From contig OX104132.1 of assembly GCA_944470555.2 (NCBI GenBank), forward strand, positions 13,773,755 through 13,837,754: a DNA stretch of 64,000 nucleotides, in the 5' to 3' direction. Of the stretch, positions 23,476 through 34,715 are shown piece by piece (the stretch's first letter is position 1; each line of letters opens with the position of its first letter). The stretch comes from Heterobilharzia americana (Eukaryota; Platyhelminthes; Trematoda; Strigeidida; Schistosomatidae). Under the pieces are notes generated by a model. The model did no database searches. It saw only the letters and a list, made by a program, of their open reading frames with translations, and was not told the origin of the DNA. The position numbers were made by a program, and so were the translations under genes.

Positions 23476-23901
23476 ACCACAGTACCCAGATTTTACTCCT
23501 ATATTAATAGAGTAGCTTTTTAGTTGTTCATCTTTCATGTCAATTACTTTTTTTCTGAAAACGAAACATATGTACTGGTATGGGTGGTTTATGGATATCT
23601 TGGGTTCTTGATAAAACGTGCTTATGTGATACAACTAACAACCCGTCATCTTGACTAAATGATCTCCATCCATCCATCTTCATCCTTAATACAGTTGGAT
23701 TGGTGAAAATCTACTCATTCAAGAGAAGAGAATGTTTACATATATCATTTCTAGAAAGTGTACATTACTTCACTAATCCATTGAAATGCAGTGTTCAAAT
23801 TATTTTCTTCTCACATTGCCTTTTTCCTCTCGAAAATTTACTAGAGAACCAAATAATCATGAATCTGCATTATTTATCGTCACATATTTCTACATACTTA
23901 G

Positions 23902-23977
23902 TGGATTACCGGCAAAAATTGTTCGTAAAGCTGTAATGAAAATCAGAGATAAACTGGAAGTTACAGATGAGTTTGAT
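23902..23977 (+). CDS. Penultimate exon of the unidentified host gene
   Basis: Acceptor TTTCTACATACTTAG (ends 23901) and strong donor GTAAGT (23978-23983) enclose one base plus 25 codons, starting GLPAKIVRKAVMKIRDKLE and ending EVTDEFD. Entry phase matches exon 2 (AT + T gives Ile). Exit phase 0 matches the exon at 28781. The peptide is basic, then acidic, and probably helical. The coding frame stays open on both sides, so the acceptor choice rests on the splice motif. Confidence 0.65.
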
Positions 23978-25799
23978 GTAAGTCGTGTTTATGAATAAAA
24001 ATTTGTTGAACATATCATTTAAAGCAAACAGTAGACGAAATTGATTTTATATTCTCATAGTGACTTAATATAGCTTGAGTTATATATGTGTGCGGACGCT
24101 TGTACAATGTACCTTCAGATTCTACCCTTAATGGTCGCTCAGTTCTTCCATAATGGAAAAAGGCGTTCATATAACAGGTTTATTTACAGCGTGGACGGTA
24201 ACGTCTACAAAATATACAGAGTACAGGGTTTATGTATATTACGCTGGCCTTCCCTATCTCCAGACCTTTCTGGATTTAATTCCTATTGCATTTCCATCTT
24301 TTCAACTAACCTGATATTTACATGTTGATTCACATGTTTTTTTCCTGAAACCGTAAATCAGAGTGATTGGTTGAAAAAGGCTTTAGGCATATAAGGCTTC
24401 TTATGAAGATTTTCGTAACCTTCTGCACACTATAATTGGTATTTCGACTTATTACTTCCTGATGTGGATTATTCTATTCCAAATCGATTGATATAAGTCG
24501 AGATATTTAGAATCAGTAGTGACTGATTGTAGAGTCCAGGATGTGCCGTTATGTTTGAAGCAACGAGTATTGGATTCAGTTCCCATAGGGAAAATTAACA
24601 TTCAGCTAAAAAGGCGAGCATTTGCAATTGACAAGTTGTTATTACAGCGAAACACACATCCTTGCTACTGCTGATAGCCACTGCTCATCCGTCTTAGACA
24701 GAATTCTTAAACTATGAAAATAAGACGTGCGGAACATGCACGTACAACAGCTATATTCCTCTTGCTAAATACATATAAATTTATCAGACAGTCTACTTTC
24801 AAAGTGATTCCCATCAATAACTAACGTTATTTACAGCAAACCTGATGATAATGGATTCCAAGCAATAATAATAATAGTAAATACTCCTAAATTGCAAAAG
24901 GAATAGCTTAGTGGTAGCGTCTTTGAGTTCAGCAGTGAGTGGCTTAAGTTGAATCCCTTACGGAACATGCGTTTCCTCAAGACTGAGGAACTTACCATAA
25001 TGATGAGTGTCAACAAGCACTGATTAACTTCTGGTATCTATCAGCAGAGTATCTCAGAGTCATATTGCTTGGTCTATACATTACAATGCACGATAAATCG
25101 ATAACCTTCCATCAATACTTGGCATTCCATACCTGAAAGATACATTAGTCACTTCCCAAAGAGTATATTTTGCAAATACTCTAAATCTTTAAGAGACTTT
25201 TCGATATCATTGATACAAAAAGCAGTGAAATGGGTTCTGCATGGAAAGACGTATCATAATTGAGTTTCTAGCCAATTCTATGCCAGGTAAATGTATATTC
25301 TTCACTCTGACATCATCGGTTACTAATACAATGCATATCTATGAAATAGTAAAGTTTAGCTGCGTTTTCTTTTCATGAAGAAGGTCATCACTATTAACCT
25401 TTATGAAAATAGGCATTTTGTCACATACTAAGAAAAGCCGGTGCTTTCCAAATTATAATTGTATGTAATCAGGCACGTGATCAGGTTGAACTATGAGTAA
25501 CTTCATAAGAAAATAAAAAAGACAAGAGTGACTGATTGAAGAATATGAAAGTCTTGGCAGACACATAAAATTGACTGGTATTTCTCAAGACAGACTTTTA
25601 GTTTCAATAATTGGATATCCTTTTTTTCCAAGAACGTTTTTCAATCTTCATTAAGATTGTATAATAAGTAATCCTTACAGTTAGACGAAAGTAACTCGAC
25701 CAAGAGTAATCGATCCTATCTAGTTGCTGAAGGCATAGTAGAACTTATGAGTAACCAATGTGATTATCATGGTTGGGTGATAGGCAAAGGAATAAAGAA

Positions 25800-25935
25800 T
25801 GTTGTTGCTTGTAGTATCCCGTCGTGAGTAGGAACAACACCACTGACTGGGTGGAAGGTACATCCGCCTAACGAGTCTGAAACAGGACGAAACGGGTGTC
25901 TTGGATTTGACTGGTAGCCACTATCTATCATTCAT
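25800..25935 (+). repeat. Sm-alpha-like hammerhead SINE, near-intact core
   Basis: Plus strand has AACACCACTGACTGGGTGGA, GGTACATCCG, box 1 as CTAACGAG (one change from CTGANGAG), stem GTCT/GGAC and an intact GACGAAAC, followed by GTCTTGGATTT. The single change in box 1 probably blocks cleavage. Confidence 0.65.
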
Positions 25936-27159
25936 ATGGAGGTATGAAAACAAGTAATAAAGTTGTTAACCTGTACCAGTTAACTTGACTCAGGTGTCCA
26001 TCGGTTACTATACTCACTTAAAATAATGACGTCAGTTCGACAAAAAAACAAGTTAAATAATATGCCTAAGCAGCAGACACAAAACACCTGATACAATACT
26101 TTCTTTAAAATAATGAACTCATAGCTAATGATTATTAATTGTTTAACGCCTGTAGGTTAGAATGTCACTAAATAAAAGGTTACATTTGAGTTTGTGTGCG
26201 TTAGCATAACCAGTAAGGATATTGCCTGTATTAACGAAGTCTTATGTGGCACATAAGATGATACCTATGTCAAGAGCACTCAGGTTTGGCTATAATTATA
26301 GTTTAAGAAAGTATCTAACTTTATACTATAATCCTTGGGTAAGTGACACCATATAAGGTTATTGAAGTTGTAAAAGAAGAGTAAACACTGTTAGAAAAAT
26401 TGATAGATATTAAACCTTCGCATACATAGGTGGCTATGTGGTCAGTGCACAATCGTTTTGCGGAATTTACGTACATCTTAATGAATGAGATGTCTGATTA
26501 TTGGTCGGATGGTATATTAACCTAATAATGATGGAACCAACTTTTTCAGGGATCACGTAAATGCCTAGAAGTAGTTATATCGCTTCAAACAAAACGAGTG
26601 ACGGGAAACTAACGATATATCATATTTGGGCCTAATCTGTTCGAAAACCTGAGTCATTTTGTTGATAGAAGTACTAACACTTAAAGTGTTCACAGATGTA
26701 GTTGAGTACTTTACTGGTATCTTGGCATCCAGGACTTGCATCTCATAACAACGACTTTTGTAGGCTTTTCTTCCTTTAATCAACTTCACCTATACAGTGG
26801 GAAATCAGAATGAACGGGTACAACTTATTTTCAAACGATAGATTACCCATTCAAAAGGAGTATAGACAATTTTGCCGAATGAGAACTTCAACAGAATTAA
26901 CACAAATTCTCATGACTATGTTTAACTCCACAAATCTTTGCAGATGAGTAAAACCGGATTTATCAAATTTTTTAAGATGAGAATGGACTCAAATCGAATT
27001 TATGAAGAAATGTTCCAGCGTACTGTAGTCATAATCTTCTGTTCTTTTAGTTTTTAAATATTCTATTCTTTTCATTTTTAAAATATTTTCGAGTATGACC
27101 ATGACCTTGCTAGATTTTCTTTCACATCCCGCTTAAAATTATTTCACTGTAACACATTA

Positions 27160-27926
27160 AAGATCTACAGGCGAAAACTAACAACTTGGCAGGAGAGACA
27201 GCGAAGACGGGACTTCAAGTAAACATAGAGAAGACAAAGGTGATGAAGGTACCCAACCAACACCAACACCACCAACAACAAACTCCAATCACCATCAACA
27301 GGAGGAACTTAGAGGAAGTAGCCTCTTTCACTTATCTGGGAAACACTGTTTCAACTACAGGTGGCACAGACAAGGACGTCAAAGCCAGGATCGGAAAAGC
27401 AAGACAGGCATTCATTAGCCTGAAACCAGTGTGGAGATCTTCTGCACTCAGCGTAAAGCGTGAACGAGATCCAGATTTTCAACACCAACGTCAGGTCAGT
27501 GCTTCTGTATGGCTCAGAGACTTGGCGCGTTATGAAAGGCATTTCCAACAGATTACAGATATTCATCAACAACTGCCTACGCTGGCTGGATGCTGAAGCT
27601 CAGATGGCCAGAAAGAATAAGCAACAAGAAACTGTGGGAAAGAACCAACCAAGAACCTATCACTCAAGAAATATGCAGAAGGAAATGGAGATGGATTGGG
27701 CATGCACTGAGAAGACCATTCGGGGACATCACGCGCCAGGTCAGACACTCGAGTGCAACCCAAATGGGAAACGACGAGTTGGGCGTCCGAGGTGAGGGTG
27801 ACATGGAGGAGATCGTGCGAGGAAGAAATGAGAGGTTGAGGGCTGTTGTGGAGCCAGGTTCGAAAGTTTGCAGAGAAGAGAGTGGAATGGAGACATGCTC
27901 CATTAGGAACCCAAGGGATAAATAAT
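27160..27926 (+). mobile_element. RTE-like retrotransposon fragment, 3' part
   Basis: 5'-truncated fragment inside the last intron. The plus strand encodes the region after the RT active site (AKTGLQVNIEKTKVMK, SFTYLGNTVSTTGGTDK, ARIGKARQAFISLKPVWRSS). After frame changes it reads the C-terminal tail (KWETTSWASEVRVTWRRSCE, EKRVEWRHA). It ends in AAATAATAAT, the A+T-rich tail typical of RTE elements. Several frameshifts split it into overlapping frames, and 16 bases are missing after 27899 compared with the copy at 30.4 kb. No target-site duplication was found. Confidence 0.85.
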
Positions 27927-28780
27927 AATGATTACGCAGATCAAGGTTTCCTGGGGTATGTAGACGCATACAAGATCCATCTACTCACTTGAGGCCTAGT
28001 AATTTCAGATACCGCCTAATATGTTGGTGTTTCCATTCGTCTGTGAATTTCTCTGTCATAAACTACTCATCGAAACTTGCACTGAGCCATAGAAGAGAAC
28101 CAAACTTAAAGAAGTTCAGTTAATCAATGTTCATCTTTACAATAAAATCTTGATAAACTAGAACCAAGCTAAAAAACAGTCAGTGTAATAATAAAACATT
28201 CATTGTGATCCATTCTCTAAATGGTAATTTTCTTGATCGAAGAGCTGAAGCTTTTGAATTTTTTTCCATAGGCCATCAATTCAGTACACTGGGGATCAGT
28301 TCATAGATAGTGCAATATAACCTTCCTGTCTTTTTGTAAGAAATGGTAAAACTAAGACTCAGTACAGTATGTTTATTACGACTTCTTGTACACTTTTCTT
28401 TAAAGTAGTCATTTGCACAATGTGTTTCATTTCCTTTTCTGCTTCTATCTCAACTTGCTATTAATACACTCAGACTGTCTCTTGCTTTCCTCTAAGGAGA
28501 ATATTAATCGATCGCTGGTACCTGCTTATCATCATTTCTACAGACGTCTCAGCATATGCTACTTATATCCATTCTTATCAGTAGCACCCACTACACTGTG
28601 ACCTCCAGTTATTTTATAGTTGGTGTCAGTTCACAAGGTTAAAGTAACTCTTAATATTTCCATCTATTTGCCATTAAGGTCTTCACTTTTCGATAAATTT
28701 CATAATGATATGCAATAACTGATGATTATACATTTGGTGTACACCCTAGTTACACTTTTTATTGTTTCCTCTTTTTCCAG

Positions 28781-29605
28781 TCTATCATTGAGTCTATGCA
28801 AGATACTGTTAGTCCAAAAGAATTAAGAGATGAATTATTCAAAAATACCTCTGGATATACAGAGGAACATTTAATTGAAGACTTAAAGAAAATTTATCAT
28901 TCAGCTGAATTAGATCCACCAACACAATCAGAAATTAAACTTGAAACAAAACGTGATTTATTAAAACGTGATTCGTTTGCACATCAAAATTCATTAAATC
29001 AAATGTTTAAACGTTTATCAGTCGATATAACCAAACAAGATACAACACGTAGAATGTCTGAAGTTGACTCAAGTTTATCAGATATTCGAGAGAATTCAAT
29101 TAATAGTTCAAATCAACAACCAAGTCCAAAATCACCAATATCTGAAAAGAAAACTGATAAGAAATATAATGATAATATGAGTGGAAATGATAAGCATTTG
29201 TCTAATCATAGCAGTGCAGTGTTAAATGAAATTCGACAAGATTTGAGTATAGTTAATAAATCCAATACAAAGGAAAATAATATCACTAGTATCAAAGCTA
29301 AAGAGATTGCTGCAGCAGAGATAAAAGCTTTGGATGATTGTCTTGATAGTAATATTACAAATAAACATATATCTCAAACAATTCATAATAATCATTATAC
29401 TTATGAGAAAGACAAGAATGGAGATGTAAAGATGAGTAATTCACCTATTAAAATAACTTATGCACTTTCACATGAATCAACTGAAGCCGATGCAGTTGAT
29501 GAGTATTTAAGGAATACTACTCCAGAGTATCGTGAAAAAATGCGTAAAAAAGTGAAAATTTTACATGCTTATGCAAAATTAGACAGTGGTATTGATATAA
29601 TTTGA
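28781..29605 (+). CDS. Terminal exon of the unidentified host gene, with stop
   Basis: A strong acceptor precedes 274 codons in phase 0 with the exon at 23902, starting SIIESMQDTVSPKELRDELF and ending HAYAKLDSGIDII before TGA (29603-29605). The long uninterrupted frame in such A+T-rich DNA is itself strong coding evidence. It is hydrophilic, rich in Ser, Lys, Asn and Asp, without membrane segments, signal peptide or cysteines of note. The first 60 residues look helical and charged, the middle looks disordered (DNMSGNDKHLSNHSS), and a basic stretch follows near the end (EYREKMRKKVKILHAYAKL). I recognise no family. With the other three exons the product would be about 372 residues. Confidence 0.85.
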   Translation, partial: SIIESMQDTVSPKELRDELFKNTSGYTEEHLIEDLKKIYHSAELDPPTQSEIKLETKRDLLKRDSFAHQNSLNQMFKRLSVDITKQDTTRRMSEVDSSLSDIRENSINSSNQQPSPKSPISEKKTDKKYNDNMSGNDKHLSNHSSAVLNEIRQDLSIVNKSNTKENNITSIKAKEIAAAEIKALDDCLDSNITNKHISQTIHNNHYTYEKDKNGDVKMSNSPIKITYALSHESTEADAVDEYLRNTTPEYREKMRKKVKILHAYAKLDSGIDII

Positions 29606-29611
29606 TTGATA

Positions 29612-29617
29612 AATAAA
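29612..29617 (+). terminator. Poly(A) signal AATAAA, proximal
   Basis: Canonical hexamer seven bases after the stop codon. Very close to the stop, so the one at 29915 may be the one used. Confidence 0.3.
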
Positions 29618-29914
29618 CTGAATAACATTCAACATGTCAAGTGAATGCTACATATCTTAAGCGTATCCCTGTTTATGTAATCATGACTTTTAATATGGTT
29701 AGTATTTTTAGTATAAAGGATATATATTATCATTAATTCACTATATTTCATCATTCTTTCTATCTACTTGTTTATCATTATCAGTAATATATTATATTGA
29801 ATATTTAAAATTTGTTTAAATCTTTCAAATAACGTATATTCCATCACTTTAGAGAATGAATTTTTGCTATTTTTTAATTTACGCTGCTTTTATGAAGACT
29901 ATTTTCATTAGACA

Positions 29915-29920
29915 AATAAA
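29915..29920 (+). terminator. Poly(A) signal AATAAA, distal
   Basis: Canonical hexamer about 310 bases after the stop in A+T-rich sequence, a usual 3'-UTR length. Best candidate for the end of the host gene. Confidence 0.4.
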
Positions 29921-30364
29921 ATGTAACCATTTAAACAATTAAAAATGTTTATATGTTTTTATAAAAAAAATTATTTATCGAAAACTTTAATATATTATTA
30001 CTCCAAATATTTATGACTCGTCATTGTACACATGAACAGACCTTTAAGTGGACCGTTTTGCACCATTAATTAGTACAGTGGCATTAAGGAACACATTATT
30101 GTGAAGGTATCTTGTTCATCGTGTCACATATATTTTCAGTAGTAATTACTAATGATCAATCTATGAGCCAGATAAAGGTTTAGTCCATATAAATACTAGT
30201 ACTTTAGTATCTGAGCAACTGATTTCAATTCTAAATAACTATCATCTATTATATCAGCTCAACCATGATACGGCGTGAACTATCCTGCAGTTTGATGGTG
30301 TTTAAACTACTATCATGTAATACTGGAGTAAGTGTGCTAACTGTCGCATTCTTTTAGAATCCAA

Positions 30365-30650
30365 AATCCATCTCCAAATATGCAGAAGGAAATGGAGATG
30401 GATTGGGCATGCACTGAGAAGACCATTCGGGGACATCACGCGCCAGGTCAGACACTCGAGTGCAACCCAAATGGGAAACGACGAGTTGGGCGTCCGAGGT
30501 GAGGGTGACATGGAGGAGATCGTGCGAGGAGGAAATGAGAGCTTGTGGGCTGTTGTGGAGCCAGGTTCGAAAGTTTGCAGAGAAGAGAGTGGAATGGAGA
30601 CATGCTACTGAAGCCCTATGTTCCATTAGGAACCCAAGGGACAAATAAAT
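30365..30650 (+). mobile_element. RTE-like retrotransposon fragment, extreme 3' end
   Basis: 5'-truncated 3' end of the same RTE subfamily as at 27.2 kb. Positions 30376-30606 match 27669-27899 at 228 of 231 with no indel. Unlike that copy it keeps ACTGAAGCCCTATGTT, and it ends in AAATAAATAATAAC. Encodes KWETTSWASEVRVTWRRSCE and the terminal SIRNPRDK. Its 5' junction carries a 12-bp inverted copy of its own sequence (30365-30376 against 30393-30404). It lies 760 bp downstream of the host stop codon. Confidence 0.85.
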
Positions 30651-30837
30651 AATAACAATATTTCCAACTCAGCTACTTATGAATGATTAAAATAAATTTT
30701 ATGGCCAAATACTTGGACGTACGCTGATATATACATATCTCTAGGGAATAGACTTATTTGCTTTAAACTAACTAGTTACTTATTTAAGTGCAAAAGTGAT
30801 AACGTCTCTTGGCGTAGTGACACTTATAAGTTCCCGT

Positions 30838-31060
30838 TGGTATGCTGGGCCAAATCGCTCCACCTCTGTTGCCAAATAGGCTTCTATGCGGATACCTCGG
30901 TACTGCTGAATATTCATGATGTTATGATGATCTTGGTGACTAACACAGGAATTCAGAAAGCGCGTTTCTTCCTATTTGGTCCTCCTTAACTTGATGTAAC
31001 TACACAGCAGTGAGTGTTGTCTTTGCCACTGAGGCGTTTAAAGCGATGGGTACTGTGTTC
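30838..31060 (-). repeat. Sm-alpha-like hammerhead SINE, degraded
   Basis: Minus-strand copy with the tail landmark at 30860-30905 (CCACCTCTGTTGCCAAATAG, GCGGATACCTCGGTACTGC). The GAAAC box is intact, but box 1 reads TTAAGGAG. The head is truncated and rearranged after about 31025. Confidence 0.65.
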
Positions 31061-32040
31061 GAGTTATCTCAAATAGTCAGAATGATAATGAGTTTATGTG
31101 CTTTAGAGGACTAGTGTGTATGAAACCACGTTAAAAACCTGCTTATCCCCTCCAAGAAACTTTTCAGAGTCACACATCTGTGAGTGAAAACAATTTATAA
31201 CCGAAAACCATCTTGTCATTAGTTGATTAAACCAGTCAGTATCTAACCACTGGACTGGAAATCACTGATCCACACTGTTGATTCAGTAGAATATAAGGAG
31301 AAAATCTTATGATTCGATTTTTTAAATAATTGTGACAACCAATCACTAATTATCACTAAGGATTTTGTAAACCTGCATGCTAGTTTTCTGATGAACACAG
31401 TCTATAACTTCATCTTAGCATCAGTACTGAATTTCAGTGGATCCCCTCTCCTTACCTTTGTTCCTGACATCACTCATCATCATATCAAGTTTTTATCGGT
31501 TTTTCTAATACGAAACTTCACGTTTATCATTCATCAAAATTCAAACCCGGAATTAGTGAACAAATTAACAAAAATAATTCTCTTCAATTTCGCATTAAAT
31601 ATACTATTGTAATCTGTAAATATACTGACTCATGCATAACTAATTTCACATTCGTCCATGGAAAACCATTTTTATTAATCCATGATCTAACCTTTGTGAG
31701 TAATTATAAGACAGATAAGTCAATCTTAGCTTTGTTCAAATTAACAAAACTTATAGGGGTTACGATTTGAATAAATCTATTTTCAGCAAATTTACCCCAA
31801 ATATATCTTGAAGTTGTCATAAATGATGAAAACGTGAGAACAAAGAGAAATCAAAATTACTCCTCTTTTACAACAACAAATAATATAATTATTAAGAGAT
31901 GTAACCATTGCGGAAAGTAAAAAAATTTTGAAGAACAGGATATAGGAAGAAGTTTGCAGATTTTTCAATGAAAAAAGCTGGTATGGCATGATTATGCTAA
32001 TGGTTATCTCTCTGGGAAGATTATAGAAATTCTTCAGGGT
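31061..32040. other. No recognised feature
   Basis: Intergenic sequence downstream of the host gene; short random frames only. Confidence 0.5.
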
Positions 32041-32540
32041 AACCAATCGCATATTGTCTAGTCCTGAGTGCTGACAATATTCTATCGATCATTTTGGAAT
32101 ATGACCACCAAGTTAGGAGGCTCAGCATCGTGGCGTACATCTACAGGTGTTAGTATATTGAAGGTAATCGGTAGGAAACGCGGGACCCAGTTTTTGTGGT
32201 TGTTGACGCTTGTCAGCAAGAAGTATCTGAAACCTCTCCTGAGATTCAGACCCGCATCACTTAGTGTTTCAGTCACCGACGTTACCACTGAGCTATTCGG
32301 GTCACGGACAACCTTCTATAGAACTTGGTTACATAAACTGGTTGATCACTGGATGGTAACCAGTTTCATGTTGTCTAACCATGAGTGCTGACTGAATCAT
32401 ATCCATCATGTTACAATATGGCTGCCCTCTTCTAAAAGGAGACATCAAAACCTTTGTGAGTGCAGATAAGCCTTTCTGACGAGTGTCAACACGACATGAA
32501 AACTACATCCAGGGCCTTCTGCATACTGTCTCCAACCAAC
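32041..32540. repeat. Family B SINE pieces in opposite orientations
   Basis: At 32045-32395 the plus strand reads TAGTCCTGAGTGCTGAC, GGAGGCTCAGCATCG, TGTTGACGCTTGTCAGCAAG, then a tRNA-like head in reverse (TTACCACTGAGCTATTCGGG). It then repeats the body start (CCATGAGTGCTGACTGAATC) at about 32380. At 32420-32530 an opposed scrap reads GACGAGTGTCAACACGA and CCAGGGCCTTCTGC. This is the best copy of the family here. Confidence 0.6.
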
Positions 32541-33194
32541 TAACATATCTAAAGTATGAAGCATATCGAATAAATGATGTATTCCACCTTTAAACATTTA
32601 TCGACACTCATAAACAACACTTACATGAGCTAAACTCATAATTATAAAATCTCATGGTGAGAGCTTTATGTTTACTTCTTACTGCTTCTAAATTTACTGG
32701 TCAATGAGTCAGTCACAATGAAAGAATCTGCTGATTTACATTTATGTTCGCATCATCTGATCCCAAACATCACTGTCAACCTCATTTAATTCGCACCAAC
32801 TGATACTAATTGTTGATATGTTGTAGAATTTTTACTGTAGAAACGGAATCGCTCTTTTCATGTCATAATTCACCTACAGTGCACCAGTTATTTTTGCTGC
32901 TTACATGAAGAGCATTCTGAATGTATGTTAACAGTCCAACTGCATAAATATTGCACACTTTATTTGTAGTCAGTACTCCAATTCATTCTCTGTCTTTCTC
33001 CTAGCCGCCATGGTACTGAGTTGTAGACTAAATTGTTTTCCATTCAAAACTTTACACAAATTCATAAAAAGGACTGTTGTTCACAAGAATACTTAACTGA
33101 AAATCACTTTTCTCAATGAAATCAATTAACTTAGTTACCGAAAGAGGGATTATCAAGACTAGTTGGTAATCTAAGAGTATTTCACTTAGAAGGT
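32541..33194. other. No recognised feature
   Basis: No coding or repeat signal recognised. Confidence 0.5.
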
Positions 33195-33385
33195 TTGGGG
33201 AATTTATTGTTTTCAATGTGAAATTTATTACGAACTGACACCATTTGGAGCACCATTGAAAACATTTGAGTGCTAAACTGATTTCGACCTAGTGGCTAAG
33301 TAATGGTGTAGTTGTCACGAATATCAAGGGCCCTGGGTTCGATCCCAGACGGTGTCATGTGTGTTTGCTACTACTGGAAAAAACA
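33195..33385. repeat. Chimaeric SINE: family A start with a forward tRNA-like end
   Basis: Begins as a decayed family A copy (ACGAACTGACACCATTTGGA, ACCATTGAAAACATTTGAGT). It then switches to CCTAGTGGCTAAGTAATGGT and a good B box, GGGTTCGATCCC (about 33333), in the plus orientation, whereas family A heads are normally reversed at this point. Either a fusion of two SINEs or a different subfamily. Confidence 0.5.
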
Positions 33386-33629
33386 TATGTTCGGTACTCC
33401 AAGGTTTTTGATGGCTTTCAAACCCATATGATTTCATGGTGAACACCTTTTTAAAATCAAGGAATCATCACAAATCTCCAAACTGAATTACTGCGATTAC
33501 GCTTCGAGGTAGATTTCCTGAAGTTCGTTTGAAAAGCTGTGACATGTGGGGTTAACCAAGTTGGATATAAGGAAAAATACTCACTTATGGTAACGAATGG
33601 CACGAATTGACAGAAGTAGGAAAATATAG

Positions 33630-33830
33630 ACCATCGGATTCCAGCTCAATGGTAACATGATCGCCAGGAAAACTGAAAGTCATTTATTCGATATCTGGTG
33701 AAGTTAATGGTATACACTTTTGAGAGGTCTCTTACTTGGACTAAGCGACTATCCAAGTCTTTGATGATTTTCTAAATGATGTCATTTTGTAATGAATACC
33801 ACTTTGAAATTTGAAGGAATTTTCTACTTG
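33630..33830 (+). repeat. Family A SINE, plus orientation, diverged
   Basis: Plus strand reads CAGCTCAATGGTAACATGAT (tRNA-like A-box end), then ATGATTTTCTAAATGATGTC and GTAATGAATACCACTTTGAA, the reverse of the TTCATCATGGACTGACATCA landmark. Heavily mutated. Confidence 0.5.
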
Positions 33831-34537
33831 TCAGTATCCACAGAAAAAATGATGGGCATAATGCGATACTAAATATGTGTACATTGTAAGTAATATCGAG
33901 TTTATGTCTATAGTAAAGCATTTCCCATGAATAATGATTTCCTGATGATTTGGGGACTGTAGTTGTCTGTTACACAGGCCACACTTAAGTTTTTCATGTA
34001 ACTGTAAACGGGTGAGCTAGAAAGAAAACAACCGAAGTAACTTTGGTAGTTTTTCTTGGTTTTTTAAAATATAAACAGACTATAGAATATGCTTAAGAGA
34101 TCGTTTATGTTGTTACAGAACCAACAGAATTCGGTTCATTTTCTGTTACAACAGCTTTGACTGGAAGAATATGAATTGGTATATTAGTAAGCGAAAGTGC
34201 TAAGTCAGACCATTTGAAGAGTTGAAAAATAAGTCATTTTGATCGAAGTATTGTAAAACACTTAGCTTACAGAGCTGTGCTTGTGAATCCGAAGTTATAG
34301 TAAAAATATCATACGATGAAACCATGAAAAGAATTTTAAAAACCTTATACTGTTTAATAGTGACTAGTGGACGTATCAAAAAGTTGTGTCATTCAAGTAA
34401 TCGATCACTAGCTAGATTTGCTCGCAGTTAATGAATAATTCCACTGGCCAAACGTAGAACACGGTCGCTGTAATTAAAGGAAACCATCACAATCAAACAG
34501 AAATTAGGAACAAAATACCCAAACTTCAGGTTGTAAC
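33831..34537. other. No recognised feature
   Basis: No coding or repeat signal recognised. Confidence 0.5.
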
Positions 34538-34715
34538 TTTTTAATACTGGGTAATGATTGAAGTTGAAACGAAAATTTGAACCGCAGCGAGATTCGAACC
34601 TACCCTATACTCTACCAACTGGGCTGCGAGACCCGACTGCTGACCACCTTTATTTTTCATTTCACTCACCATGGGTTTTCCCCGACTAATATGTGAATTC
34701 GTGATGCGTTGCTAC
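34538..34715 (-). repeat. tRNA-derived SINE (family C)
   Basis: Plus strand has CTGGGTAATGATTGAAG, the reversed B box (GATTCGAACC), CTCTACCAACTGGGCTGCGA (reversed A box) and CGACTGCTGACCACC. The region between the boxes is shortened by about 20 bases. A tail scrap in the opposite sense (TTTCACTTCATCC) lies at about 34908-34920. Confidence 0.65.

Larger units (their letters stand above)
23978..28780 (+). other. Last intron (4.8 kb) of the host gene
   Basis: Lies between the GTAAGT donor at 23978 and a TTTCCTCTTTTTCCAG acceptor ending at 28780. Contains a Sm-alpha-like copy (25.8 kb), an RTE fragment (27.2 kb), a very decayed hammerhead-like scrap at about 24520-24690, and otherwise unremarkable A+T-rich DNA. 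Confidence 0.6.

Noticed and set aside
23284..23523. Independent 79-codon host gene starting MEDSTTLVIT
   Set aside because: It is an out-of-frame reading of the PLE tail; the other frame matches the 54.3-kb element.
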